The notes beneath the pieces were generated by a model that was not told the DNA's origin, made no database searches, and was given only the letters and a program-made list of their open reading frames with translations. The position numbers and the translations under genes are program-made. Positions 32,881-41,357 of a DNA stretch of 64,000 bases are shown here, piece after piece. The stretch is from the NCBI GenBank assembly GCA_002499905.1, contig DANP01000022.1:1-64000 (forward strand). The letters run 5' to 3'. The stretch's first letter is position 1, and the number at the start of each line of letters is the position of its first letter. Source of the stretch: Methanolinea sp. UBA277. GTDB taxonomy: Archaea > Halobacteriota > Methanomicrobia > Methanomicrobiales > Methanospirillaceae.

Positions 32881-35400
32881 TTAGTGCTTGCGCACGATGA
32901 GGAACGCAACAGCACCGAGACCGATCAGGGCAACCAGTGCACCGAATCCAGGCGTGGTGGTCGGCGGCGCAGTGGGCGGCACGGTGGTCGGCGGCACAGT
33001 GGGCGGCACGGTGGTCGGCGGCACAGTGGGCGGTACGGTGGTCGGCACGAACTCAACAACGTTGAAGAGCGTGGTTGCCGTTACGTCATTTGTGGTCTCG
33101 AGACCGATTGCCGAGGCCTGCACGATATACTCATCGGGCTTGAAGGTGGTAGTGTCAACCGGGAAGGACCAGGTGTTGAAGCCTTCGGTTCCCTTGACAA
33201 CCTTCACGGTTCCGGAAGCACCGCTGAATTCACCGCTGGTCTCTTTCGGGGTCGGTCCGAAGGACGAGGAGTACACCTCGACGAGGATCTCATCGTCGAC
33301 TGCCAGGTTGGTGGTTCCCTTGATCTCGAACTTGTCGCCGACCATCTTCTCGGTGATCGGGAGGATCTTGATCTCAGGCACTTCTACCAGGAACTGGAGC
33401 TTGGTGTAGGTATCATCGATGGCCGCGTTATCCATTGCAATGGTCAGTGCATTGGCTGCGTCAGATCCCTGCAGGCTACCCGCTCCGTAGAGCTTGAAGA
33501 GGTTGGACCATCTTACCGGATAGGCTCCAACGACGAAGTCCATCTGGAGTTGCACATCGAAGAGGTCATTGTACATCGGGTGCTGGACAACAACGAAGTA
33601 CTGTCCGCTGGTCAGTCCCGAAGTAATGGCACCGTCAATTTCGTACTCGAAGGTTCCATCATCATTCACACTCTCGGTGGCGCGGTTTGCATAGTTCTTG
33701 CCCATAATCCAGATGGCAACGCCGTCTGAAGGCTTGCCTTCTGCAACACCGCGGATATAGATCTTGTCACCCTGGGCGACCGTGGACTGTGAAGCCTGAG
33801 CGGTCACGAAGGGCTTGCGGATGATGACCGAGACGGTTGCATACTGAGCCCCAGCAAGGTCTGACTTGGGCCGCTGCTCCGAAACTGCATAGACGGTGTA
33901 GGTTCCGGCATCGATGTTGAGGTTGGCGGTCTGCCACTTGTACTCCCAGGTGTTGTCGTCCTGGACATCTGCCTGGGTCCATCCATCAACGAACACGGAT
34001 CCCCGCGGGTTGGTCAGAGGTGCACCCTCGGGTTTGAGGTTCGGACCGGTGATGAACAGGTACACGACATCAGTCTCCGAGTTGGTACCGGAGAGCCGGA
34101 TCTCCTGTCCGAGGAAGTAGCTCTGGTCACCTGCCGCGACCACGGTCACGGTTCCCTTCTCGATCTTCACATCGACTTCATCGGACTTGAACTGCCCGGC
34201 GAAGTTCCGCTCAACACGGATGGTGTACTTCTTGTCGTCAGTGTTCGCGCCGCTGATGAATCCGACGGTGCGGGTACCACTGCTGGAAGTCTTAATTCCG
34301 GCGTAGTAGAGACAACTGTCTGTCGCGGGCACATCCATTGCGATGGTCTTGCCTGCTCCACCCTCATACGCATAGTTGCCGATGGGGTTCGGCATTCCGG
34401 TGGATGCCGGCCATCCGGTGCCACAGGGCGGGTCCATGTAGACAGCGTCCTGAGACAATGCGATCTGCGGGGGCGTCTTGGTGGGATCAGTCATCGAGCT
34501 GGTTCCCTTGACCCAGACGTAGTAGTACTCGTTCGGGCGGCCGGTAACGGTCACCGAGAACTGGTTGCCGCGGACGACTGTGTCCTTGCTGGCCTCGATC
34601 TTGACCGTGTCACCGGAGATGGTAACCGTCTTGAGGGCGGTCACGGTCTTTCCGGTATAGTCAGAGCCGTCGGGAGCCTTGTAGTTGTCCTTGATGCCGT
34701 TGAGCGACAGCTCGGCACTCACTGTGTAGGTTCCGGCCTTGTAGAGCTTTGAACCTGCAGTGTCAACAACTGCGGTGTTCCATCCCGTGGTGCTTGTTAC
34801 GGGGAATGCCCAGTACCAGAGAGACCTGTCAACAGTCCGACCGGTCAGGGTGAGAGGCGTTGCAGCGTCCTGATAGAGAGCTGTATAGGTTGCGCCATCG
34901 GCGGTCTTCACCTTGATGGTGACGAACCCGTTAGCGGTAGTGTAGGTCGGCCGTGTAGCAACGGAATAGGTGTTGGTCTCGACCCTGAAGTTCACGTAGG
35001 TGCCTGAAACGACCTGCTTGCCGGTGACGTCCTTGTTTGCATTGTTGTCCCAGACTTTGATATCCAGGCTCGGATCAACAGCGCTGAAGGCGACAGTCGT
35101 AGTGCCGCCAATATACCAGTTACCAGTCCTTCCGACGAAGTCTGCCGGGGCTACATAGAAGTTGGTGGCATCTCCTACGTTGATCTGGTAGTTCGGGGCA
35201 TCGGTGGCAGGATTAGTACCAGATGCAAACCATGCGATCGTAGAGCCGGACGCAACTGCCGCTGATACATCAAGATTCTGTTCTCCGATGAACACATCTC
35301 CGCCCGCTGCAATCACGTTGTTAGCGGCAGATGCCGGAAGAATCAGCATTGCCAGTGCTATCAACGAGATTAGCACGAGGCTAAAGCGCTTAGTCATCAT
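32881..35400 (-). CDS. Large S-layer glycoprotein with PGF-CTERM-type anchor
   Basis: An 839-residue secreted protein. Signal peptide: KRFSLVLISLIALAMLILPASA with cleavage after ASA-A. The body is a series of beta-sandwich-like modules rich in Thr, Asn, Asp and Tyr. At the C-terminus is a Thr/Pro stalk of about 30 residues (TTVPPTVPP repeats), then TPGFGALVALIGLGAVAFLI and the basic RKH, the PGF motif, membrane helix and basic tail cut and lipid-anchored by archaeosortase A. By size, architecture and order this is the likely main S-layer protein of Methanomicrobiales. AAGGAGGACAA precedes the ATG. The promoter region is unusually long and repeat-bearing. Confidence 0.9.
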   Translation of the reverse strand: MMTKRFSLVLISLIALAMLILPASAANNVIAAGGDVFIGEQNLDVSAAVASGSTIAWFASGTNPATDAPNYQINVGDATNFYVAPADFVGRTGNWYIGGTTTVAFSAVDPSLDIKVWDNNANKDVTGKQVVSGTYVNFRVETNTYSVATRPTYTTANGFVTIKVKTADGATYTALYQDAATPLTLTGRTVDRSLWYWAFPVTSTTGWNTAVVDTAGSKLYKAGTYTVSAELSLNGIKDNYKAPDGSDYTGKTVTALKTVTISGDTVKIEASKDTVVRGNQFSVTVTGRPNEYYYVWVKGTSSMTDPTKTPPQIALSQDAVYMDPPCGTGWPASTGMPNPIGNYAYEGGAGKTIAMDVPATDSCLYYAGIKTSSSGTRTVGFISGANTDDKKYTIRVERNFAGQFKSDEVDVKIEKGTVTVVAAGDQSYFLGQEIRLSGTNSETDVVYLFITGPNLKPEGAPLTNPRGSVFVDGWTQADVQDDNTWEYKWQTANLNIDAGTYTVYAVSEQRPKSDLAGAQYATVSVIIRKPFVTAQASQSTVAQGDKIYIRGVAEGKPSDGVAIWIMGKNYANRATESVNDDGTFEYEIDGAITSGLTSGQYFVVVQHPMYNDLFDVQLQMDFVVGAYPVRWSNLFKLYGAGSLQGSDAANALTIAMDNAAIDDTYTKLQFLVEVPEIKILPITEKMVGDKFEIKGTTNLAVDDEILVEVYSSSFGPTPKETSGEFSGASGTVKVVKGTEGFNTWSFPVDTTTFKPDEYIVQASAIGLETTNDVTATTLFNVVEFVPTTVPPTVPPTTVPPTVPPTTVPPTAPPTTTPGFGALVALIGLGAVAFLIVRKH
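32956..33048. repeat. 27-bp tandem repeat encoding the Thr/Pro stalk of the S-layer protein
   Basis: Three full and one partial near-identical 27-bp units start at 32956, 32983, 33010 and 33037. Each encodes nine residues of the TVPPTTVPP type on the minus strand. Near-identity at DNA level suggests recent expansion by slippage. Confidence 0.9.
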
Positions 35401-35461
35401 TTGTCCTCCTTATACTCATGTCCAATTTTGAACGTTCAATCCAATGCACACGAAGTGACTC

Positions 35462-35567
35462 GTAATCGACAAATGCCGAATAACGGTTCATTGTGCTCCA
35501 TACTCCGAATAACGGAATATGATTCAATATTTGTGGAACACTTAATATATCCTTTTTGGTCGATTAC
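35462..35567 (-). promoter_or_regulatory. S-layer promoter region with direct and inverted repeats
   Basis: A TATA box GGATATATTAAG lies at about 35552-35541 (minus strand), giving a start near 35518 and a leader of about 118 nt. Downstream of it are two copies of CCGAATAACGG (35476-35486 and 35505-35515), 29 bp apart. GTAATCGAC (35462-35470) and its exact inverse GTCGATTAC (35559-35567) flank the whole segment. Confidence 0.55.
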
Positions 35568-35814
35568 GGGAGAAGACACGGGTGAAAAGGGGGTAAAACT
35601 GGGGAATGGTATGATTCCGGGCTTTTTTTCATTTTTCCGACCAGCCTGATCACGGACACCACGGGAGTATAAATCCTTCCGTACTGCATCCTCTTTCGCG
35701 CATAGCCCCTAATATCCTGAAAACAGAGTGGATCATCCCGGGTTAATCTCTTTCCGGTCCGCTCAGAACCATTTCCACTACCTTTACATTACCCGGTTCG
35801 ATATATATACCTGT

Positions 35815-36552
35815 ATGCGGATCATCAAAGCGCCTTCAATCGGAACAGCCCACGAACTGGTGGTAAAGATGGTGCTTGAGAAGGGCCGGGTGCTTGATAC
35901 CGAGGATGGCGAGGCAACGGTCGAGTACGATGAGATCGCCGTCAGGGTGGAAAACCCGCTGACTGAGCCCATGGTGAGCCCCCATTCGCAGTTTTCGCGG
36001 AAATTCATGGAAAAGTATGCCGAGGATCTCCTGAACGGCACTTCGGCTGTCTTTGAATATGACTACCATGACCGGCTCTTCAACTGGGGTGACCTGCTCT
36101 GTTCGGCAGAAGGAGAGCACCTCCACATCGACCAGATCGACTATATTGTCCGGAAACTCGCATCGTCACCGGTCAGCCGGAGGGCTCTTGCCATCACCTG
36201 GAACCCGCTCATTGATGAAGCTCTCGATGACTGCCCCTGTCTCCAGCTGGTACAGTGCCTGGTCAGGGATGGCCGGCTCTCCATGAAAGTCGTGTTCAGG
36301 AGCAATGACATGCTCACTGCTGCGGGTGCAAACATGTTCGCGCTGGTATACCTGCAGAAAGCGATTGCCGAACGGGTTGGGATTCCCCCTGGTCCCTACA
36401 CCCACATATCGCTGGTGCCGCACATCTACTATACCCGCGATGTGAACGACATTGAGCCGTTCTGCGGGAAGGGGGACCGGATCAGGCCCGTCGGTGAAGT
36501 CTGCCGGGCCTGCGGGAAATGCCGGTTTGCCGGCCTCAATCAGTCAGGTTAA
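35815..36552 (+). CDS. thyA: Thymidylate synthase, methanogen type
   Basis: A 245-residue member of the archaeal thymidylate synthase group making dTMP from dUMP. It starts RIIKAPSIGTAHELVVKMVLEKG, carries the active-site-like Cys in DDCPCLQLVQCLVRDG, and has VFRSNDMLTAAGANMFALVYLQ for dUMP binding. The C-terminus has Cys pairs (CRACGKCRF), typical of these proteins. The ATG at 35815 matches the conserved start; a longer frame to 35728 is not conserved. TATATATA lies only 7 nt before the ATG, too close to be its promoter; TATAAAT near 35668 is a better candidate. Confidence 0.9.
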   Translation: MRIIKAPSIGTAHELVVKMVLEKGRVLDTEDGEATVEYDEIAVRVENPLTEPMVSPHSQFSRKFMEKYAEDLLNGTSAVFEYDYHDRLFNWGDLLCSAEGEHLHIDQIDYIVRKLASSPVSRRALAITWNPLIDEALDDCPCLQLVQCLVRDGRLSMKVVFRSNDMLTAAGANMFALVYLQKAIAERVGIPPGPYTHISLVPHIYYTRDVNDIEPFCGKGDRIRPVGEVCRACGKCRFAGLNQSG

Positions 36553-36584
36553 TTAAGAAAAAGCAGCAATAAAATACGGTGTTC

Positions 36585-36657
36585 AGCCCGGTAGTGTAGC
36601 GGTCAATCATGCGGGACTCTGGATCCCGCGACAGCAGTTCGAATCTGCTCCGGGCTA
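36585..36657 (+). tRNA. tRNA-Gln (anticodon CTG)
   Basis: Acceptor AGCCCGG/CCGGGCT, anticodon stem CGGGA/TCCCG with loop CTCTGGA (anticodon CTG), T-arm AGCAG-TTCGAAT-CTGCT, discriminator A. The acceptor begins with A1-U72, the archaeal pattern for tRNA-Gln charged via Glu-tRNA amidotransferase. No intron. Confidence 0.95.
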
Positions 36658-36723
36658 TACGTTTTTCATTTTTCGAAGCTTTCGCACCCTTTTACCTTCA
36701 GGGAATGCGATGCCGTAATTCCG

Positions 36724-37359
36724 TCACGGCTCAGAGCGCGGGCGGGGGCGACCCGCCTCATCTCTCCGGCAAAGGAAGGCAATGTGGTCAGGGTAGTAGG
36801 GGGACAACCGGACGCGATCAAGGATGCGGAGCCCGCCGTCCTCAATCTCAGTCTGCACTTCCCTGAATACATCCTCAGGGGGCCGGGTCACGTCAATGCT
36901 CCTCGGTTTCAGCATGAGGACTGCGGTACCGCCTTCCTTCAGGAAGCAGCTGTTCCCGAACAGGATGGATACCTGGCGGGGGGAGGCCACGTCCTGGTAG
37001 AGGAGGTCAACCTCTTCAACAACTGGCCGGTAGATTTCCGGTCTCCTGGCATTGGCAAGGATGGGGATGATGTTCTTCCTCGAACCGGCAATAACGAGCA
37101 GATCCTGCATGGGTCGGGGGGCGATCTCGACGGCGTATACAACCTCGACGTAATCGGCAACATGGGACACCGTCGTCCCGTTTGCCGCACCAAGGTAGAG
37201 AACCCGGTGGTCAGGCCCGAGCTCCAGATCCGTTCCCAGGTGGTACAGGGCGGCAAGTTTGCTCCGTTTCGGATCCCAGACCCTGCAGCCCCGGAGCATT
37301 CGTTCTCCGTACACCCCTCCCGGCCCCTCTGATACCAGGTGTCCATCGATCCAGATCAT
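36724..37359 (-). CDS. flpA: Fibrillarin-like rRNA/tRNA 2'-O-methyltransferase
   Basis: A 211-residue fibrillarin, the catalytic subunit of box C/D sRNP. The SAM-binding motif VLYLGAANGTTVSHVADYV (residues about 53-71) is followed by YAVEIAPRPMQDLLVIAGSRKNIIPILANARRP, diagnostic. The usual N-terminal part is short. It overlaps nop5 by 4 nt, the standard archaeal nop5-flpA pair. No box C/D sRNA gene was recognised nearby. Confidence 0.95.
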   Translation of the reverse strand: MIWIDGHLVSEGPGGVYGERMLRGCRVWDPKRSKLAALYHLGTDLELGPDHRVLYLGAANGTTVSHVADYVEVVYAVEIAPRPMQDLLVIAGSRKNIIPILANARRPEIYRPVVEEVDLLYQDVASPRQVSILFGNSCFLKEGGTAVLMLKPRSIDVTRPPEDVFREVQTEIEDGGLRILDRVRLSPYYPDHIAFLCRRDEAGRPRPRSEP

Positions 37360-38237
37360 TCCCTTCTCCCCGCCTTCCGGACGGCTTCGGCGGCATTCAG
37401 AAGAAACTCCCTGTCGGCGCTTTTCCGGAAGTAGTCGATCCGTGCGGCAATGGCCAGTTTGGCCGAGAGGGTGCGGGCGACCCGCCCCCGCTTCTCCCGC
37501 CGGGCGCCATGGACCCTGCCGTGCTGGTAGATGATACCGTGTTTCGGAGGCGGTGTCCCCGTGGAGAGGTGAGAGAAGAGGGCGGTTTTCGCCCCGAGAA
37601 CCTGGAGAGAGGGGGCCGGCATGACCGCCAGCTCCCGGATCCCTCCGGCTTCGGCGGCAAGGCGGGCTGCTACGAGGGCGCCGGCAAGGGCACTGCAGTT
37701 TGGGAGCACCTCTTCCGCCCGCCGGGAGACCTGCTCCATGAGCAGTGATCGCTGGTCTCTCAACCGTTCAATCCCGTCGAGCAGGCCGGCAAGGGCATCG
37801 TCTGCGTCCTGCCGTATCAGCGCAATCAGGCTCCGGCCGGCAGGAAGCGTTCGTTTGCGGCTGAATCCCGGCCGGGTGGCACGGTGCCACTCCACCGCCC
37901 GTTCGGTCAGGAGGTTGATGACCTCATCGAGCTGGTCGAGCATCCGTACCATCTGGATAAGTCCCGAGTGATCGGCCTGGAGGATCTGTCCCAGATTCCT
38001 TTCAGCAAGAATGAGGGCAGCATCCCGCAGCCGTTCCAGATACTCCGCCCTGTCCCGCACGGCCCCACACCGGACCGCAATCCTCCAGTCAGGGCTGCGG
38101 GTATCCCCCCTCCCTGCCAGCAGCTCTATCCGCTCGGCAAGGAGGCCGGGATCCCCGGGTGCCGGCTCGCAGGCCTGGCCCTCCACATCACCAAACCAGT
38201 AGGATTCCATGGTATAGTATGAGGGCTCTCCGTTCAT
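37356..38237 (-). CDS. nop5: Nop5/Nop56/58-family C/D sRNP core protein, shortened
   Basis: A 293-residue scaffold of the box C/D RNP bridging L7Ae and fibrillarin. The Nop domain is clear: LPNCSALAGALVAARLAAEAGG and MPAPSLQVLGAKTALFSHLSTG, KHGIIYQH (about residues 180-245). The N-terminal fibrillarin-binding domain is reduced to about 50 residues, and the whole protein is some 80-120 residues shorter than Nop5 of Pyrococcus or Methanocaldococcus. It precedes and overlaps flpA. Confidence 0.9.
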   Translation of the reverse strand: MNGEPSYYTMESYWFGDVEGQACEPAPGDPGLLAERIELLAGRGDTRSPDWRIAVRCGAVRDRAEYLERLRDAALILAERNLGQILQADHSGLIQMVRMLDQLDEVINLLTERAVEWHRATRPGFSRKRTLPAGRSLIALIRQDADDALAGLLDGIERLRDQRSLLMEQVSRRAEEVLPNCSALAGALVAARLAAEAGGIRELAVMPAPSLQVLGAKTALFSHLSTGTPPPKHGIIYQHGRVHGARREKRGRVARTLSAKLAIAARIDYFRKSADREFLLNAAEAVRKAGRRE

Positions 38238-38277
38238 TAGTGTGTCCTCGTCTGGTGCTCGCGGCAGATCCTGTCAT

Positions 38278-39489
38278 TCACAATGCAGACATCCCGAATG
38301 AGAAAAGGATGACCGGAACCATGACCGCCCCCATCCCATAGAGCTGCGGCACGTTCAGCAATCTCGGCGCAAGGCCGGTCAGGGTTGCCAGCACGAGGAT
38401 AAACAGGCCGAATAATCCCGACAGGAGAAAGGTGAGCAGGGCGACGAATGCAATCACCCCGCGGTTGAGTCCCTGTTTGTTGATTCCGCCAAGCCGCCAG
38501 GCGGAGCCGGCCAGCAGGATGGTGATGAGATAGGCAGAGCAGGCGGCAAGTGCTGCCGCAAGAACCAGGAGGCCGATTGAGGGAACCTCGAGTGAGGAGA
38601 GGGCAACCATGACCCCGTTCCGCGTACGGGCTATGGCTGCGAAAGCGGCCAGTCCCACCAGCGCATTGACGGTGTTCGCCGCGCTGGTGGCGAAGATGTA
38701 TCCCCGCGGGTCCCGGTCGTACCGGGAAGCCGTGGCGATGACCGCATTTGCGGTGGCATTGGAGAGCCCTGGCAGCCAGCCCACCACCACTCCGGCGACC
38801 GACCCTGCAAGGCCCCCCCTTATCAGGGTTGTGCGGGGAAGCGTAAGTCCGTCAAACCGCTGCTCCGGGACCTGCCCTCCTCCGGAGACGAGGAGAATCG
38901 AGATCCCGAACAGCCCTGAAAGGAGGGGCATGAGCGTGCTGGAGTACCCGAGAGGGGAGACACAGAGATACCCGAAGTGGAAGGTGAAGATGCCGAGTAT
39001 CCCTGACACCAGGAAGATTGCAAACGCGTGCAGCGGGGACTCGCTCCACAGGATGAGGTATGCTGCCACAGCGGTGATGATGATCCCTACCGCCCAGTCC
39101 ACCGGGCCCTGGATATACGGTGCCACCAGGAGGAGGGCCAGCGCAACCGGGATCCCGGTAATGAAGCCCCCCGCGCTCCCGAGTGCAGCAATCCGCACAG
39201 CTTCCTCCCCCTTGCCTTCGAGGCAGAGTGCATGCGAGGGGATGACCGAGAGTGCGGTATCGGGATCCGGGATCCCGAGAAATGTGCTCGGGATGGTGTC
39301 AAGAAAGGTGTGGGTGATCAGGGCGGCAATCATGGCCGCCGCAATCATTTCCGGGCCGAACACCGGGATCAGGGCGATCTGGACGGTAAGCAGGCCCCCG
39401 GCCATGGTATTGACATGGACCCCCGGCAGGAGCCCGCTGATAGTGCCGAGCACGATGCCAGCGGCGACCCCGGCCAGAAGCCCGATCAT
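38278..39489 (-). CDS. TctA-like (DUF112) multi-pass membrane transporter
   Basis: A 403-residue protein with about ten to twelve membrane helices. The opening GLLAGVAAGIVLGTISGLLPGVHVNTMA and the repeat GLAGSVAGVVVGWLPGLSNATANAVIA share the (G/P)-rich TctA/tripartite tricarboxylate transporter signature, once per half, meaning an inverted internal duplication. No TctB or TctC partner is adjacent. The ATG follows the TATA element closely, so the mRNA is probably leaderless, and the promoter is shared with the divergent hemD gene. Substrate unknown. Confidence 0.84.
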   Translation of the reverse strand: MIGLLAGVAAGIVLGTISGLLPGVHVNTMAGGLLTVQIALIPVFGPEMIAAAMIAALITHTFLDTIPSTFLGIPDPDTALSVIPSHALCLEGKGEEAVRIAALGSAGGFITGIPVALALLLVAPYIQGPVDWAVGIIITAVAAYLILWSESPLHAFAIFLVSGILGIFTFHFGYLCVSPLGYSSTLMPLLSGLFGISILLVSGGGQVPEQRFDGLTLPRTTLIRGGLAGSVAGVVVGWLPGLSNATANAVIATASRYDRDPRGYIFATSAANTVNALVGLAAFAAIARTRNGVMVALSSLEVPSIGLLVLAAALAACSAYLITILLAGSAWRLGGINKQGLNRGVIAFVALLTFLLSGLFGLFILVLATLTGLAPRLLNVPQLYGMGAVMVPVILFSFGMSAL

Positions 39490-39562
39490 CCGGGCTTAAT
39501 TGCGGGGAGATGCAGATAAATACATCGAAACCGAGTTATTCATACCAGGAAGGAGTGCGTGC

Positions 39563-40264
39563 GTGGACATCGCGGTTACCCGGCTTGTCGGTAAAGAGAC
39601 CGAGGACGCTGCCCGGTGCCTGGCATTCGGGCATCACTGCTATGCCGTAGCCCCGCTCAGGGCCGAGATCCGCCAGGATCTCGTCGCCAGCTTTGTCGGT
39701 GCGGTCGAGATGAACCGGTACGACTGCCTCTTCTTCTCAAGCGCTCTTCCCGCACAGATCATCGCTCCCCGCCTCTCGCGCTGGCCCAGGGTCGTCGCCA
39801 TCGGTCCCCAGACGGCAAAAACGCTCCGCCATTTCGGGATCGAGTGTGAGATCCTCCCCCGCTACTATTCATCGCATTTTGTCCCCTATCTGGGGGAGTG
39901 GATACAGGGAAAGCGAATCGGCATCCCCCGTGCAGACGTTCCGAATCCCGATCTCATCGGTGCCATAAGAAAAGCCGGGGGAATTCCCGAAGAGATCCGG
40001 GTGTATTCCCTCATCCCGACAGGAGTGGAGCTGGATCTCGGGAGGGCGGAAGCCGTCCTCTTCACCAGTGCCATGTCATTCGAACAGGCCATATGGAAGA
40101 ACCGTACCGGTCTCATCGTGATGGCTATCGGTGAGTCAACGGCGTCTGCCATGCGGCGGGCGGGGGTTGTCCCTGAAGTGACCGGCGACGGATCCCTGGA
40201 CGGGACCCTCAGGGCGTTCAATTCCCGCCTCGCGGAAGGTTCCGGCAGAGCGGACATCTCATGA
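39563..40264 (+). CDS. hemD: Uroporphyrinogen-III synthase
   Basis: A 233-residue HemD closing hydroxymethylbilane to uroporphyrinogen III, needed here for F430, cobamide and siroheme. Family blocks are DIAVTRLVGKETEDAA, YDCLFFSSALPAQI, VVAIGPQTAKTLRHFGIE and AVLFTSAMSFEQAIW, AIGESTASAMRRAGV. I prefer the GTG at 39563, with AAGGAGTG upstream, to the ATG at 39500, since the extra 21 residues are not conserved. Overlaps cbf5 by 4 nt; no other tetrapyrrole gene is next to it. Confidence 0.88.
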   Translation: MDIAVTRLVGKETEDAARCLAFGHHCYAVAPLRAEIRQDLVASFVGAVEMNRYDCLFFSSALPAQIIAPRLSRWPRVVAIGPQTAKTLRHFGIECEILPRYYSSHFVPYLGEWIQGKRIGIPRADVPNPDLIGAIRKAGGIPEEIRVYSLIPTGVELDLGRAEAVLFTSAMSFEQAIWKNRTGLIVMAIGESTASAMRRAGVVPEVTGDGSLDGTLRAFNSRLAEGSGRADIS

Positions 40265-41199
40265 ATGGCGATACCCGAAATTCCCGCACGGTCAGGGTTC
40301 ACCCCGGCCTCCTGGTGATCGATAAACCCCGGGGACCCTCGAGCCACCAGGTTACGGCATGGGCCGGTGAGATACTCGGTGTCCCGGTGGGGCATGCAGG
40401 GACACTCGACCCGGGGGTCTCCGGGGTTCTGGTGGTGATGCTCGGGAATGCGGTGCGGCTCGCTCCGGTCCTCCTCGCTGAAGACAAGGAGTATGTCTGC
40501 TCGCTTCGGACCCACGGAGATGTACCGCCAGACCGGATGCAGTCCGTCCTCCAGGAGTTCTCCGGCCGGGTCTACCAGCGCCCGCCCCTGAAGAGCGCGG
40601 TGGCCCGGAACCTCAGGATACGGACCGTGCAGGAGATTGAACTGCTCGATCACAGAGGGAGAAGCTTTCTCCTGAGAATCAGGTGCGATGCCGGGACCTA
40701 TATCCGGTCCCTCTGCCACCACATCGGCCTCGCCCTCGGCACCGGGGCGCATATGGAGGAGTTGCGCCGGACCCTGTCCGGAAGTTTCGGAGAGCAGGAT
40801 GCCGTCACCCTCCAGGAGCTGAAAGATGCGGTTGCTTTCGCAGAGCAGGGCGATCCCGGGCTGCTGGAAGGTATGATTCGCTCGCCGCTCCAATCACTCG
40901 GAGGTATCCCCGGAGTCACAATCAGGGATTCGGCAGTTGATGCAGTCTGCCATGGTGCCGTGCTGGCCAGGGCGGGAATCGCCGCATCCGACCGGTTCGA
41001 CAGAGGGGCGACCGTGGTGATGGTGACCGCAAAGGGGGAGCTGATCGGGCTTGGCAGGTCCCTGGTATCGTCCCGTGAGGCCGAAACCATGACCCATGGA
41101 CTGGTGGTTGCACCGTCATCAGTCTTCATGCAGCCGGGCACCTATCCGAAGGGGTGGAAGAAGGCCGGAACACCGTCCCGTCCTGCCCATAAGAGATAG
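40261..41199 (+). CDS. cbf5: tRNA/rRNA pseudouridine synthase Cbf5 (TruB family)
   Basis: A 312-residue pseudouridine synthase of the box H/ACA RNP. The catalytic Asp lies in VGHAGTLDPGVSGVLVV (about residues 43-59), with YVCSLRTHG and CDAGTYIRSLCHHIGLALG following, and a C-terminal PUA domain starting near residue 225 (AVCHGAVLARAGI). In many archaea cbf5 ends the ribosomal superoperon after cmk; here it has moved to follow hemD (ATGA overlap). Confidence 0.93.
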   Translation: MNGDTRNSRTVRVHPGLLVIDKPRGPSSHQVTAWAGEILGVPVGHAGTLDPGVSGVLVVMLGNAVRLAPVLLAEDKEYVCSLRTHGDVPPDRMQSVLQEFSGRVYQRPPLKSAVARNLRIRTVQEIELLDHRGRSFLLRIRCDAGTYIRSLCHHIGLALGTGAHMEELRRTLSGSFGEQDAVTLQELKDAVAFAEQGDPGLLEGMIRSPLQSLGGIPGVTIRDSAVDAVCHGAVLARAGIAASDRFDRGATVVMVTAKGELIGLGRSLVSSREAETMTHGLVVAPSSVFMQPGTYPKGWKKAGTPSRPAHKR

Positions 41200-41241
41200 C
41201 ATTAAAAAAATACCACTCCTATAGTATGGGTGCATTTCTGT

Positions 41242-41326
41242 GCTGAGGTAGTCTAGCGGTAGGGCGCAGGCCTGGAAAGCCTGTGGGGCGTCCAGCCCCT
41301 CGGGAGTTCAAATCTCCCCCTCAGCG
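41242..41326 (+). tRNA. tRNA-Ser (anticodon GGA)
   Basis: Acceptor GCTGAGG/CCTCAGC, anticodon stem CAGGC/GCCTG with loop CTGGAAA (anticodon GGA), a long class II variable arm (about 41284-41303), and T-arm GGGAG-TTCAAAT-CTCCC. Discriminator G. No intron. Confidence 0.94.
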
Positions 41327-41357
41327 TTTCCTCCTTTTCAACCGTGGGAACGCGCTT

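Noticed and set aside
32956..33048. CRISPR-like array
   Set aside because: The units are contiguous and encode a Thr/Pro stalk in frame; there are no spacers and no cas genes.
35401..35649. 82-codon frame upstream of thyA
   Set aside because: It runs antisense through the S-layer promoter and leader and has no coding bias.
35800..35808. TATATATA as the thyA promoter
   Set aside because: It is only 7 nt from the ATG, so transcription from it would start inside the coding region.
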